Positions 42,182 to 53,665 of a stretch of DNA of 64,000 bases are shown piece by piece (position 1 is the first letter of the stretch; the number at the start of each line of letters is the position of its first letter). Both the position numbers and the translations under genes were made by a program. The notes under the pieces were generated by a model. The model did no database searches. It saw only the letters and a list, made by a program, of their open reading frames with translations, and was not told the DNA's origin. The stretch lies in the NCBI GenBank assembly GCA_907163375.1, contig CAJQUW010001733.1, forward strand, positions 496,001 through 560,000, in the 5' to 3' direction. The stretch comes from Prostheceraeus crozeri. Lineage: Eukaryota > Platyhelminthes > Polycladida > Euryleptidae.

Positions 42182-42352
42182 CTAACAAAAGTCACAAACA
42201 AAATCCTCAGTTAATGAATCTTTCGCAGAACATTCTTCGTGAGCCCAGTCACCACATTTTTGACAACTTAGCCGCTTCTCCCTCGGAGCACTGTTTGACA
42301 ATAATTCTCCGCAGTACATGCACTCTGTATCTTCATTTTCGGTGACAGCTCG
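42182..42352 (-). pseudogene. pogo/Tigger transposase C-terminal zinc motif
   Basis: Minus-strand reading ending at a stop at 42182-42184: CMYCGELL, then LSCQKCGDWAHEECS and a final FVCDFC. This Cys/His pattern, ending a few residues before the stop, is the usual end of many invertebrate pogo/Tigger-type proteins. A stop lies just upstream in the frame, so only this end survives. Confidence 0.6.
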
Positions 42353-43097
42353 CTTCCGTCAATCATTGCTGCGAGATTGACTGGACTGTTCTAGATTGCC
42401 ATTGAGGTAATGGGATCTACACTGGACCGTTTCTGACACTGACCAGTGGAATTAGCGGCGAAGCGCGCTATTCACTGCGTGCATTGACTGGAAGTCTGCT
42501 GGACTATAATGTGACCGAGCCTTCAGATTATTAATTGATTCGTCACACTTATTTCAGAGAGTCGTTTTCTTACTAATTAACAAGATGCATGGAAGGACTA
42601 CTAGTAAGTGTGACATGATAGGTGAATGAAAACATGATAAGTGGCTACAGTAACATGCTCTCTCAACCTCGATCACATGGAAGGCACGATTCACCAATGT
42701 ATGAGGAACATATAATATGGTAATTGCAAAACTCGACTACACACCTCCCCATTAGAGTAGCGACAGCAAAATTCACAGTTAGGCCTATCGTAAATTCACG
42801 CACTGTTTGCGTTGCACGTTGCGCAAATGCTTTGTATGTAGCCTACATTTGTAAAACCAGCAAACACAAATTCAACAAAAAATTGTAGTGAAATTAATGA
42901 TAGGATATTGTCGTATTTTGCGGATCCTTTTTCGCAACGCCTCTGAGTTCTTTACATATTAAGGTACACATAAAGTGGGATAGTCTCTGCTATAGGCCTA
43001 AAATGGCTGAACCCAAACATAAACCTCATAACCTAGGCGTAAACAATGACCCAAATAACTATGAAATTTCATGAGGCATAGGTTTTGATTTAGTTCG

Positions 43098-43319
43098 TTA
43101 CAGTGGATTATGTGCATTCCGAAAACATGTCACCTTTCTATCGCCTACTGCAACGTCATTGACTCCATGAATTCGTCGCTGCAAGGTAGCTCGCGGTACA
43201 TTTCTGCTTTTGGCTGCTTGTCGAATTGACATTCCATCGTCCACGTCCTTGATAGCGAGACCCATATTCTCTGAAGTCCAATTAAGACGATTACCTGGTC
43301 TCTTCCACCGTTTGCTCAT
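43098..43319 (-). pseudogene. psq-type helix-turn-helix, pogo transposase N-terminus
   Basis: The start at 43317-43319 follows an acceptor-like 'tattacag'. It reads MSKRWKRPGNRLNW, then IKDVDDGMSIRQAAKSRNVP and ATLQRRI, a typical pipsqueak/CENP-B-like HTH that binds the transposon ends. The frame loses similarity after about residue 50. Confidence 0.65.
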
Positions 43320-43615
43320 CTGTAATGAAATAATAATATGCATATGATATTTATTCAAATGAAAATCATGTAATTTCGCAATCATGGATAATACACACGG
43401 CATTCAGAGTTACATGGAAATCAGGTACACACACAGTTTATCAAAAATTTAACGAGCTAAATGGAATTATTGTAGGGAATGTAGTCCGCATCACTAAATG
43501 AAAATGAGCCTACGACGACATACATAGTTACGCCAAAAGGCGTCAGATCTTCCTATCTCGGGCTAACTGCCTGACATATGAAATGCCATTTACTTGATCT
43601 GGAGCACTAGCGTCT

Positions 43616-44341
43616 TTAAATAGGCAGTCGACAGGTCGTAGAATTTGCCTGTCCTCGTCGACGGGGTTCATGTGAAGTCATGAACAAGATGTCTTGAGCC
43701 GGTTCACGACAATAGTCTTCTGCTCGAACCAGATGCCCGCACAGAGTCAACCGTCGTTGTTGTAGGGTCTGGCTCGGTCGAATGAGCCCACACCTTCGAT
43801 ACAGATCGTCGGTCTTTACCTTGTCTGTGTAGCGTATGGAGAAAGCCGCGCGGAGTAAAGCGGATTGGGCGGAGTCCAGTCGCCTCTCGAGAGTCCTTGT
43901 TAGAGTCCAGGTTTCCGCATTGTAAAGGAGCACAGACTCGATCACTGATGAGAAGAGTTGAATTCTGAGAGCATTAGGCAACGCTTCACTCTGTAGGACT
44001 ACCCTAATAGAGCGGAACGCAGTCCAGGCCAAAGATCTTCGCCTTTCGATGTCAGATTGGATTGATGGAACAACACCGCCGAGATAGACAAATCTGTTTA
44101 ATCGAGGGAGGCGTTTTACACTACCGTCGATGTGAACATTGAGATCAGATGGAATAGTCATAACTTCGGACTTCTTGATGTTGATTGACAGGCCCACTTT
44201 TGCTGCTGAAGTCTGGAGGTTGGCGACCAAACTGTTTGCTCCCTCGACCGTTGAGGACAATAGTACGAGGTCATCAGCATATGCAAGGACAGACAGACGC
44301 TTTACGACGACGACAAACGCGGTAGCTAGCCCTATTGTCAT
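43616..44341 (-). mobile_element. LINE reverse transcriptase fragment
   Basis: An open minus-strand frame of up to 241 residues with the catalytic box LAYADDLVLL, then GLSINIKKSEVM, RFVYLGGVV, a thumb region with YNAETWTLTRTLERRLDSAQ and a late Cys/His segment (CGLIRPS...LCGHLVRAED). It is the C-terminal half of a non-LTR RT, different from the LINEs at 10158 and 35841; RTE/R4-like by its ETW and GH motifs. The 5' half is missing. Confidence 0.8.
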
Positions 44342-44843
44342 TATGCAATGGATACATGAAAGCGAACAAACTGTGCCAGGGTCCTATATGTCTAAAAAAT
44401 AAATTAAGTTAACTTTCTACAGGAGGATGCCATAATGAGCCACTAGGTATCCCATAATGAGCCGGGTGGCTCGTTATGGCAAATCATGCAACATGTCAAA
44501 TCTGCATCTCTTCAGCCTGTCATACATTGACAACACCAGTCTAATCAATCGTATGGCTTCCTTGACGTTACACGGGTACAGAAAATGAGTTGCATTTCTA
44601 AATTAACTGACTACTTTAGTGACAGCACACGATCTCAGGTTCACTCACCGAAATTGTGGGAAAGTAGTTTATCACTTCTCGTGCAGCGTGTTGTAGGTTC
44701 ACGACGTCGATCGATTGTCTCGAGGGAGATGATTGGTTAGTGCATGCTGTTGCATCATTGGTTCATCGCCATCGCGCTTCTAAGCAGAGAAATCTCGGCG
44801 GCTCGTCATAGCAACCCTGCTCATTATAGGCACCCTTCCCTGT

Positions 44844-45807
44844 GCAAATTTTTAGGAAAATCGATGACACAAAGTTTTTAGCAAATGTGTGTTTAGCATA
44901 AATAACCAAAGTCGCATCTCCTACACACACACACAAGGAGGAGCGTGTCGCTTGAAATTGTCGATTGACTGTCCTGCTCAAATCATGATGCAAGATCCAC
45001 ACGACAACTTTCGATGAAAACATCTTGAGGTTTTGCTGATAATCTTGGGAACGACAGGCACAAGAAGTGAGATTGTATCTTACGATCGTAAGATTTTTGG
45101 CAGATTCGCAAGATTGTCTATTAGTGTAGATTGTGTTCACTCGCTGATAATGGCTTCATTCTTTTGGCAGACTTCATTTCAAAGGAGGTCACTAGCAGAA
45201 TCTGGACGTATACGTAGCAATCAACATTTAAATCGCTATGCAAGGGATGACAGGGGTAAGTCGATAAATAAGTCACGTGCGCTCACTGCAATTGGCTGAT
45301 GAGAATTGTGGCTAAGATTAGTCATTGGAATTCCCTTGCTGCCAGCACTTCGCAAAGTGTAGGTAAAGTAAAGGTTGTGCTTAAGAAATCTGCACTTTAC
45401 GAAAGTGAGAGAAAAGTGATACTTTCCGAAGTGAAAGTGAAGGGTGACTTTCAGCATACGGCCCTAAGACTTTTTATGGTATTATCACCTTCTGTGATCC
45501 ATAACTATGTTATAGAAGTCTATGATCCTGCAGTGTCGATTTCTCTATTACTGCCATATTTCTATTCCACTGCTAATGCTGACATTTGTATTTCAAATTC
45601 TTCTATTTCTCAGACAACTTCATTCGATATCATTCCTTCTGCTTGCAATGTGTTTTGTGAATAATTTGTTTACGAAGTTGTCATTTGGATAAAAGAGGAG
45701 GAAATTGTATCAACAAATGAGAAAGTTATTTAAATGAGAAAATGAATTGGAGACTTCTCAAATCGACGGCCATTTATTCGCAAAATGAAAATGAACAGAA
45801 ATCAAAA
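44844..45807. other. Unassigned stretch
   Basis: No supported gene. A plus-strand frame of 121 codons (45299-45664) has no recognisable domain and no splice context and may be accidental. Confidence 0.35.
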
Positions 45808-45813
45808 TTTATT
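45773..45813 (-). terminator. Polyadenylation signals of the ubiquitin-like gene
   Basis: Two AATAAA hexamers on the minus strand, 45808-45813 and 45773-45778, 58 and 93 bases after the stop codon. Confidence 0.5.
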
Positions 45814-45870
45814 TCATTTCAATTAAAAAAGAAAAATTTGCAGGAAAATTTATTAGAAAAGAAAAAAGTT

Positions 45871-47129
45871 TCAAATGTCATTGATTCTGAGGTCAAGAGT
45901 CTTTCCGGGAACAATAACAGAGACTTCATCTTCGTCATCCAGGAGTTTTTCTGTCTTCTCCTTCACTTCATTGACTTTGAATTTATTTCCATCGACATCT
46001 GTGTATCCTCCTCCCGTCCTGAACAAAAGTCTTCCATCTCTTGAAACGGCGATCTCCTGCATCATTTCCGTCCTCCGCAACATTTCCTCTCCGACAACAA
46101 TTCGAAGATCTCCAACTGTTGTCGGCGTTGGGAGTTGGAAGGTGTAGAGATGAGGACGGTTCTTCCACAACAGACAGAACTTCGCTGCAAAGAAGAGAAA
46201 TGTTTTGAAAGAATTTGTTTTGGAAGTTCTTCTCTTCTGTTAATTGAATCATTTTTCAGATTTTATAATTGGAAAATTAACAGAACTGCTGATCGTCCTG
46301 CAGAAGTATTTTCTATTCATTTGTTCTTTTATTTCAACAACTTTCTTCTTCTCAAATGAAAAATAAAAGTTTTTCTATTTCATGAAAATGTTTTCTTTTT
46401 TATTCAAATTCCAAAATTAAATTAAACAAATTCAAAGCGTCGACTGTTGTTGAATATTCATGAAAATTCCGAAAATCAAAGAATAAACAAGAGAAGTCGA
46501 CGTAAAACTAATTTCCAAAGTTGCTGAATAATTTTCAATTTTTTTATTGCAGAAACAAAATATAAATTCATCAAAATAAAATTCTAATAACAAAGAATCA
46601 GCGGAAAATAATAATCCTTGAAAATTAAAGATAAAATAGAAGAACCATTGAAATGATTTAAAAAAGAAATTCTAAAATTGGAGATGTCAAAATGCATCAT
46701 AAACAAATTTTGCCGATAGAACAATGATTCTTTAATTTGATATCAACCACCATTATCATCCATCTAAAATTACGATTTTATATATTATACAAACAATGTT
46801 CAACTATTTTAAAACAAAAATATAAAAACTGTGGGTAGAAGTTGCCGAATCGATGTTTTATGGAAATAGTAATCCACTTCCAATAAGCTTTTCCTCTCGT
46901 CTATTGGAAAAATAAAAATAAGCGAAACAATGAAAAATAGTGCTAAAAAATAATACCGCTTTAAAGCCTGAATTAAGAAAATCGAAATAGTCATTTCAAG
47001 TCCTTAAAACACTTCTTCACATCTCAACGCTATTTACTAGAATTTCAGCGATAATTCGGACTTACCTTGAACCGTACGTCGTTGCTGATGAGAAGGAGGA
47101 CGCCGACCCGCCGTGCCTGAGGCTGCCAT
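45871..47129 (-). CDS. Small ubiquitin-like (beta-grasp-like) protein, two exons
   Basis: Exon 1, 47066-47129, starts ATG and ends CAAG before GTAAGT; exon 2, 46184-45871, follows the acceptor 'ttctcttctttgcag' and ends in TGA. The 881-bp intron joins the exons in frame (phase 1) into about 125 residues: a basic Gln/Arg-rich start (MAASGTAGRRPPSHQQRRTV), then FCLLWKNRP, LYTFQLPTPTTVGDLRIVVG, EIAVSRDGRLLF and a final DEDEVSVIVPG, an order of strand, TxxDL helix, strand and last strand that resembles ubiquitin-like folds. There is no terminal Gly-Gly, so conjugation is unlikely. AATAAA signals on the minus strand lie at 45808-45813 and 45773-45778. An acceptor-like 'tattttgacag' sits just before exon 1, so an upstream exon may exist. 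Confidence 0.6.
46185..47065 (-). other. Intron of the ubiquitin-like gene
   Basis: GTAAGT donor at 47065 and TTTGCAG acceptor at 46185. The part nearest the acceptor (46200-46340) is homologous to 25200-25345 next to the amplified exon array, which shows the two loci are paralogues, introns included. Confidence 0.6.
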
Positions 47130-48180
47130 TGGATCATCTGTCAAAATAAAAACAAATTCATTGATCCATTGAAACGGAGAAATTTTAGCATCATAATATC
47201 ATATAACACCAAAATGTCAACAGACTCATGCGTCCGTTATGTGCTAGCAAAAGACTAATACAATAATTTTCTGCAGAATTGTGTATTCAAATGGAACAAA
47301 ACATCAGTGTTGCCACTCGCCTTATTAAATGAAAAACGCAGCAGCGAATGGATATGACAATGACCGCAATTCATCGCATCAAATATTCGACAGCATTTTT
47401 TATCAACACAGACTACTGTCACCTCATAGCAATGTTTACATACCCACAAATTAATTCTCATTTCCGTGAAAATCATTTGAATGATCTAAATAAAACGGTC
47501 GTATGCTTGTGCATTACAGGTGCAGTAGCCAGGGAAGCAAATCATTCAGAAATCAGTCATTCTCTGACAATTCTAATGTTATCTACAGTTTCAATGTACT
47601 TGAAGTAGCAAGTACATTGGCAGAACTGGTAGACGGCTTGGTGACAGAATTCACTTCACAAAACTTTGTCGACCGCGCTCTAATCGGCCAGCATCCAGTG
47701 TCATCACTCGTCATCCTCAATTATGCTCTTGTAATGATGATGACGCATTGGATCGCTTTCCGTCCTCGTCATTTCCTGCTATTGTGCATCTACTAGGCAT
47801 TGCGTATTAAACGGTTCGTATCTGACCTTTGTGTTCAGAAAGATATCTTGTTCACTTTGTGATCTCTTGTGCTAACACCTTCATGTCGCATAATTGTCAC
47901 TCAGTTCAACATGAAGTAGAACGGAAGAAAGCGCTCGTTGATGACTTTGGTGTCTTTGCACATTTATACATTAAGAAATCGTTAAAAGTGAAATTAAAGT
48001 TCCGAACTGGTCATTTATTTAATTCTGGTTTTTGTATTGTAAAGATGCTAGAGCAACGTCAACATTTGAGGCTAAAATCTTGATTAGATTTAGTTTTTTT
48101 TCTATGGCTATCGGTCTGTAATGCGATCAGTTTTACAAAACGCACTGGTCACAGTACAAATCAGCGATCCGTTATGATAT
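47130..48180. other. Unassigned upstream region
   Basis: No supported gene; it probably contains the promoter of the ubiquitin-like gene (minus strand). Short frames here lack domains. Confidence 0.3.
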
Positions 48181-48420
48181 TAAAGACCGGGAACAGCAGA
48201 TATCTCTGTAAATGCACATAGCTGAATGAAAATCGTGATGTAGTTGACCAAACGACGGGAGATCATGTTCATAGTCGAGAAAAGCAAAAAGGTAACTCCC
48301 CTGTTTTATGGTGGAAAGTTCTCTTAACGTTACGTCAGTAAGACAGTACTTCGGCGTCCTGCGCCTTCAATGGTCAATGTAACTAGGTGGACGTCCATGT
48401 AGTAGACACGGAAGACGTTT
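48181..48420. mobile_element. Diverged terminal sequence of the pogo-like family
   Basis: Matches, loosely, the subterminal part of the element at 52270-56799: 'cagtacttcggcgtcctgcg' preceded by an 'actcccct' phrase, as at 52850-52920. Probably a solo end or a small non-autonomous relative. Confidence 0.4.
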
Positions 48421-48699
48421 AGAATTTATCTTCCAGAAGGTAAGAGGAATAATCTCATGCGCTTCACTAGAAATTGAACGATATAAATCCCATTCAACTT
48501 TGGTACAACAAACAATTTTCAGTTCATCTTTCACTTTCGAGAAGTCGCCGTCACAAAGTGAATTTTCAGAGGGATCGTATTGATTTCAACAAACTTATTC
48601 CCGGTCGCTTTGTTCCAAGATATTCTTTGAGTTGAGAATGGGCGGAAAGATGACCTTCTCGACAATAATCAGATTCAGATTCTGATGCAGAAGCATTAA

Positions 48700-50103
48700 G
48701 CTGAATGTCCAATTCTATCAGAATGTTATAGGCAGAATAGATTTTTGTTTCGTGAAATTGACAAGCATCTAAGACCCCAACAATTTTCTCAGTGTTCAGG
48801 AGTAAATAACAGCTGTTCTTTCATAATTTGTGATTCCAACAGTCGAACATGTTCTGCAAGAGCTTTCGTATTACCCTCTTCTTGTTCTGTTTCGATGAAT
48901 TTCAGACACAAATGAATAAAGTTGGCATGATATCAAACTGTAGGGAACCAAGTATTCCATCTTGTAACGATTTGATTTGGAGGACATGTTGGATTTTCAA
49001 CGTTACACGACCTCAGAAAAGACAAAAACGATCTCGTCGGGATGGTGCTTCTACCAAAATAGATTTGATCAATGCAATAAACCTGTCCACTTCTGGGAAT
49101 GAATGCCTCCATGCATTTCCTGCAAATTCACAACATGAGCAAGACAATGAATATAGCTGCAGTTTGGCCACAACAATGAAAGTATATCAGTTCAACATTT
49201 GCGCATTTAAGATGCACCATCAGTCACAGAATACAAAATCAATCGAAAAGTTGCTGCAGCATTGAATGTCTGTGAAACTGTGGAAAAATTGACGGTCTCG
49301 AGGATAACGGATTTCACTAAGGATGATTTTGAATCTTCGTTTTCGAGAGGTCGGAAAAGAAGGTTCAGAAGTGGACGATTCAATGGATCAGTTGTTTCAT
49401 CTGTGAGAATTGCGATGCTTTCACCTTTGGTAAAAATATTCCTTAATTGAGCATCTCTATTCGCAAATAGCTCAGGAAGCTAGTTTGAGCGAACAGTTAG
49501 TTGTCAGCCTTTCCCAGGGGGATATTTGCTTCTGCTAACATTTGAACGAAATCAGTCACCAAAGCATCTTCTGATAATTCAGCATCTGAAACTTTTTGGA
49601 AAGTCGAATCAATCGTTCTCTGTCTTTTGGCTTCTGGTTCCAGTGATTGCAATAGATTTTCATGCTTTTTGCCTATGATAGAATCCTTTATAGCCTGAGA
49701 GCGAATGTGATCAATCGCTTTGTTGCATAGTGAGCAAAATGAAACACCACCAGCGCAAAAATGTTTTCCAAACTCTTTGGCTCTACTGGCTGCCGCTATT
49801 CGCGTCGACACATGAGACATTTTGATTCACAAATGGCAATATAAGACACAATAAGATAATAAGATAATAGATGGCTATATATAATTTTTTGCCGTACGCA
49901 CGGATCTAAATACTCCCCTTCAATCACAGATTGCTGCCATGACTGAAATACTAAGAACGACACGATTCATTCAATGCGACAGCATGGAGTTTAAAGGCAT
50001 TTAATGGATATTTTATGCCTTCATTTGTTGAAATTGCTCGTCTTTTCAAAAATTTCATACAATTCCGCGTTTTTCCGCGCTTCGCGGAAAACAGTTGGCT
50101 CTG
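48700..50103 (-). mobile_element. hAT-like transposon, heavily decayed
   Basis: A terminus-like CAGAGCCAACTG (inward on the minus strand) ends at 50103. Inside is a minus-strand transposase remnant. The opposite end was not found. Confidence 0.55.
48770..49820 (-). pseudogene. hAT-like transposase remnant (CGBP1-like N-terminus)
   Basis: The N-terminal 107 residues (49497-49820) are open: MSHVSTRIAAASRAKEFGKH, a BED-like zinc motif FCSLCNKAIDHIRSQA with His in GKKHENLL, then a linker. Beyond the stop at 49497 the same strand holds hAT-type pieces in several frames, among them YCIDQIYFGRS and the conserved TRWNTWF with YHANFIH (about 48900-49000). The zinc part resembles the DNA-binding domain of CGG-binding hAT-derived proteins. 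Many stops and shifts: it is an old copy. Confidence 0.6.
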
Positions 50104-52269
50104 GTAATGAGTAATGATGTTACATCGCACGTAAAGTCTAAATTTCAGTCCTTCTTTTCAAGTACACTGTTGCATATAGAGTAGGCTGGCATCAATTTTC
50201 CGGACAAGATGAATAGTTCAATTAAATCACGGCACGCCTAAAAGAATTCGAATATTCCAGGAAACGGAAGGGCCTAAAATACAAGCATATAATGTTTAAT
50301 ATAGGTACGCGAAAGTTACTGCTTGTGCGCTTAATTTGCTTGCTATTCTTCACAAGGGAGTCAATATTTATTAAGTCCCAACACAGCAACACTACACGAA
50401 TTGGTATGAAAATCGAGTAGCGGTCACTTATGTGAAAAAGTCTGCAAATTGAAAGTTTGGATTGACACTATTATGCCATAAAATCAAGGTTGAATTTCAA
50501 CTCAGTATCCTAGAAGTTGTTGGAACTAAATTCGCGGATTGCTGTAGCAGTGACAGTTGAACTCAGGGTGTCCGGTCAAAGTGGCCCTTCTGCGAATTGG
50601 TTTTGATGAAACTCTCCCAGGGAAAGTCTCGAGATAAAATGTAAACAACAGCAACATTCTCAGCATCTAAAACCTACATTTCTGTTAAATTTTGAGAGGA
50701 AAATTAATAACCTCTGAGTTTGAAAGCAGGTCTTAGTAGGAATACTTTCACGAGCTTTCAAAGGCCATTAGTTTTCCTGCAAAATTGCTCCAATTTTCCC
50801 TGAGGCAAGTTTATCGAAACCGAAATTTTGGACCATTATGACCAGAAATCATTTGTCATGCGATCATGATACTCAACTTGAGTGGGCATTTCTGTAACCG
50901 TCCATGGAAGTCATCAGCTCTCCGAATAATGATTGAAAATGTAGTTTGAATGCAGTGCTAATCACTCATTCTCGGGGTAGTAGATGCTCGGTGTTAATTC
51001 GTTGGGTCGTCGACATTCGATATTCCACATGGTATCATGTTCTGCTTGGGTGCATGTTATTTAACCTGACCGCGTTAGGCCACAACCAGAATTGACTCAT
51101 AAGTCCGGTAGAACTGCCTTTCAATTGGAAGCAACATGAGAACGCATAGTTATTTTTATTCACAATGTGAAATATATCTATTGTGCTCATTACTATATTT
51201 GTATGCTTGAGATTACTGAACTATGTAATCATTAATTGCTATCTTTATGATAATGTAGATATCATATCAGTATGCTGTCATGAGCTATTAGATCGCTCTG
51301 CACTACAAAAATCATCTATGAGTCAGTTAGAAAAATCATCCATTAGCCAAATGTTGCAAGACGTAGGCTACAGGATAAAAATATTACAAGGTTTTTCAAG
51401 TGAGTGACGAAAGTTACTATCAGCAACAATAGCGCTTTCCGGCTCAAAGTACAAAACTTAACTGCTGACATACATCAAGTTTGCAAAGATGCGTGTACAG
51501 TACATATGTTGCATCTAGACATTTTCCTAACATTCCTATACACTGTATTTTTTAGTTAACTTTTGGCCTATGTGCTTGATTGTTATTAAAAACCAAATGC
51601 CTTATTGCTGCATCAATATAAAATTGAAAGAAAATTGGGGAAACGTCGCAGGCTGGAATCCTGCCAGTCTAGCAATAAACACTATCAACAATCTCATTAT
51701 TTCGGTTTACTGGTATTTTCTAGAACTACTCTTATAAATGGGATGTAGGCCTATAAAGTTTTCATTCAAACACAGATTGCATTGTCCAGAGATAGCGCTG
51801 TGTTGTTGCTAATAGCCTCCATCAATAAAAAAGCCCCATGAGCTACGTTAAACATATGTTATATCCAGTATTTATATAGACACACTGCACAGGTGGAGAA
51901 TGGGGTGACTTGGTAGTAACTCTTTATCGAAGAATCTGTCCATTATGAAGAAAATCCGAAATAGACAAAGTGGAAAATCCTGTTTTATGGACGTTAACTA
52001 ATTTCATGCATATAGTTTAATTTTCAAGTAGCAACTATTAACTATTTGCTTGCATGATAGGAGAGCGTACGACAATTTGCTTAATCACTTAAGCGTTGCC
52101 CACAAATAGGCCTACATTTTTTAGACCGTATACCGGTAACTATAGCTCTAAGGAACAATCGGATTAGCTATTTGAAGATCACATTCATGAATGCCTGTTT
52201 TGGAACAGTCATAAAAGAGAAACATTTTACCACCATATAGGTTATCATGCTTTCTAAACGAATTGCTTA
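50104..52269. other. Long stretch without recognised genes
   Basis: Two kilobases of ordinary-looking AT-rich DNA. The only longer frames (for example 51183-51407) have no domain or splice support. Confidence 0.4.
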
Positions 52270-53665
52270 CCGTACTTTCCGGCCTATAAGGCGCGACTTT
52301 TTTACTCGGAAACAGCCAATGCGCCTTATCTGCGGAGTGCGCCCTATCTAAGGTCAATTTAGATTTTTTAGTTCGATAAAGATCAGTAGGCATTCATTTA
52401 AAAGTATCGTGGGAGCAAGTGCCAGAAAAGGTTATTCGAAGTGGCTTCAAGAAAGAGATGGGGTGTCATTTTCTTCGAGAGATTCAACCGATTCGACATT
52501 TGACTCAGATGCCATAAGGAACATTGATTCCGTCACTGAACGTTCATTCAGATACCGAAGCCAATAGTGATAGTGAATAGCACACTTGAGGCGAACATTG
52601 ATTGTAACACTGAAACGAGCCTTAATTCAGATACCAAGGTGAATATTGAAGTGAATAGTGAAACTTCCTACCTGAAGTTGAATCAAATATACATATCATA
52701 CACAAGACTCCGACATGCTAGATTTTGTTGGTTCAGCTGAGCCTCATCTATTGGAATATTATTGGGTTATCATGGCAATCATAATGTTGACCAATCGACG
52801 GCAGATAGTGTTCATCTTCAGAAAGATCAGGCAAAGCAGCTCCCCTTTGTGTTAAGGTCGAGTTTCTATTATAAAGTTGAATACAAGCAATCAAGACAGT
52901 ACTTCGGCGTCCCGCGCCTTATAAGGTCGATAGTACTACACTGTATAGGCAGGGTTGGCAAAACCCCAAAAAACCATTTTGGGGTTTTTGGGTATTTTTT
53001 GATCCCGAGGTCCGATACTTAAGAAAACGCAAGTGTTTAAAGGGATTTGACATTCCATGTTTTGCTACGATGTTAGATAATGAGTTATTGTTATCAATAT
53101 AACAATACGTGCATTCAATTGTCATAATTGTTGCTATTGTAGTTATTAATATTATCACTATAAAGAGGCAGGCCTATATTATAAGTCGACCTTTCAATTT
53201 GAGAATTGATGACCCTGATGTCCAGGGTGCGATTTGTGCTGTTCTTGTTCATGTGTAATTTGAGAAAGTCAATAAACGACGAAACCGGTCATCGCTACTA
53301 GAGTGTTTTTCGTGGTAGACTACTGAAAGGGCGAGCGGCACTTTGTCAGGCATCCCCTGACCCATAATGTTAAGTCTATAAAGGAGGTATGTTATAAATA
53401 GACCTTTCAATTTGAGAATTTATGACCCCGATATTCAGGGAAGCGAAGGAAATATTGTAAAGAGGGCATTCTGTAGATCTATTTAGATATGAGGTTAGAT
53501 AATGAGTTATAATTATTATACGCAGGGAATTTAGTTATTGTCTCATACAGCTGGTCTAATATAAGGTATTGATCAAGCATTTTAAACCGAATAAAACAAA
53601 ATGAAGCATCCTATCTTCACATTCTATTTATGGCCTCGGACTGCGCTTAAGCCTTATAACTCTTA

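Larger units (their letters stand above)
41591..44840 (-). mobile_element. pogo/Tigger-like transposon remnant
   Basis: Bounded by matching inverted termini: on the left CACACTGTTGCCTATAATGA at about 41591, on the right (inward on the minus strand) CACAGGGAAGGGTGCCTATA at about 44843, both continuing into ATAATGAGC. Extra copies of the 'ATAATGAGCC' phrase occur at 44432-44482. Inside, the minus strand has an N-terminal psq-type HTH (43098-43319) and a C-terminal zinc motif (42182-42352); the DDE core between was not found. A LINE fragment sits between the HTH and the right end. Family assignment rests on these two domains. Confidence 0.5.

Noticed and set aside
45299-45664. Plus-strand 121-codon frame
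   Set aside because: No recognisable domain, no splice signals or polyadenylation context and no relative elsewhere in the window; kept only as an unassigned stretch.
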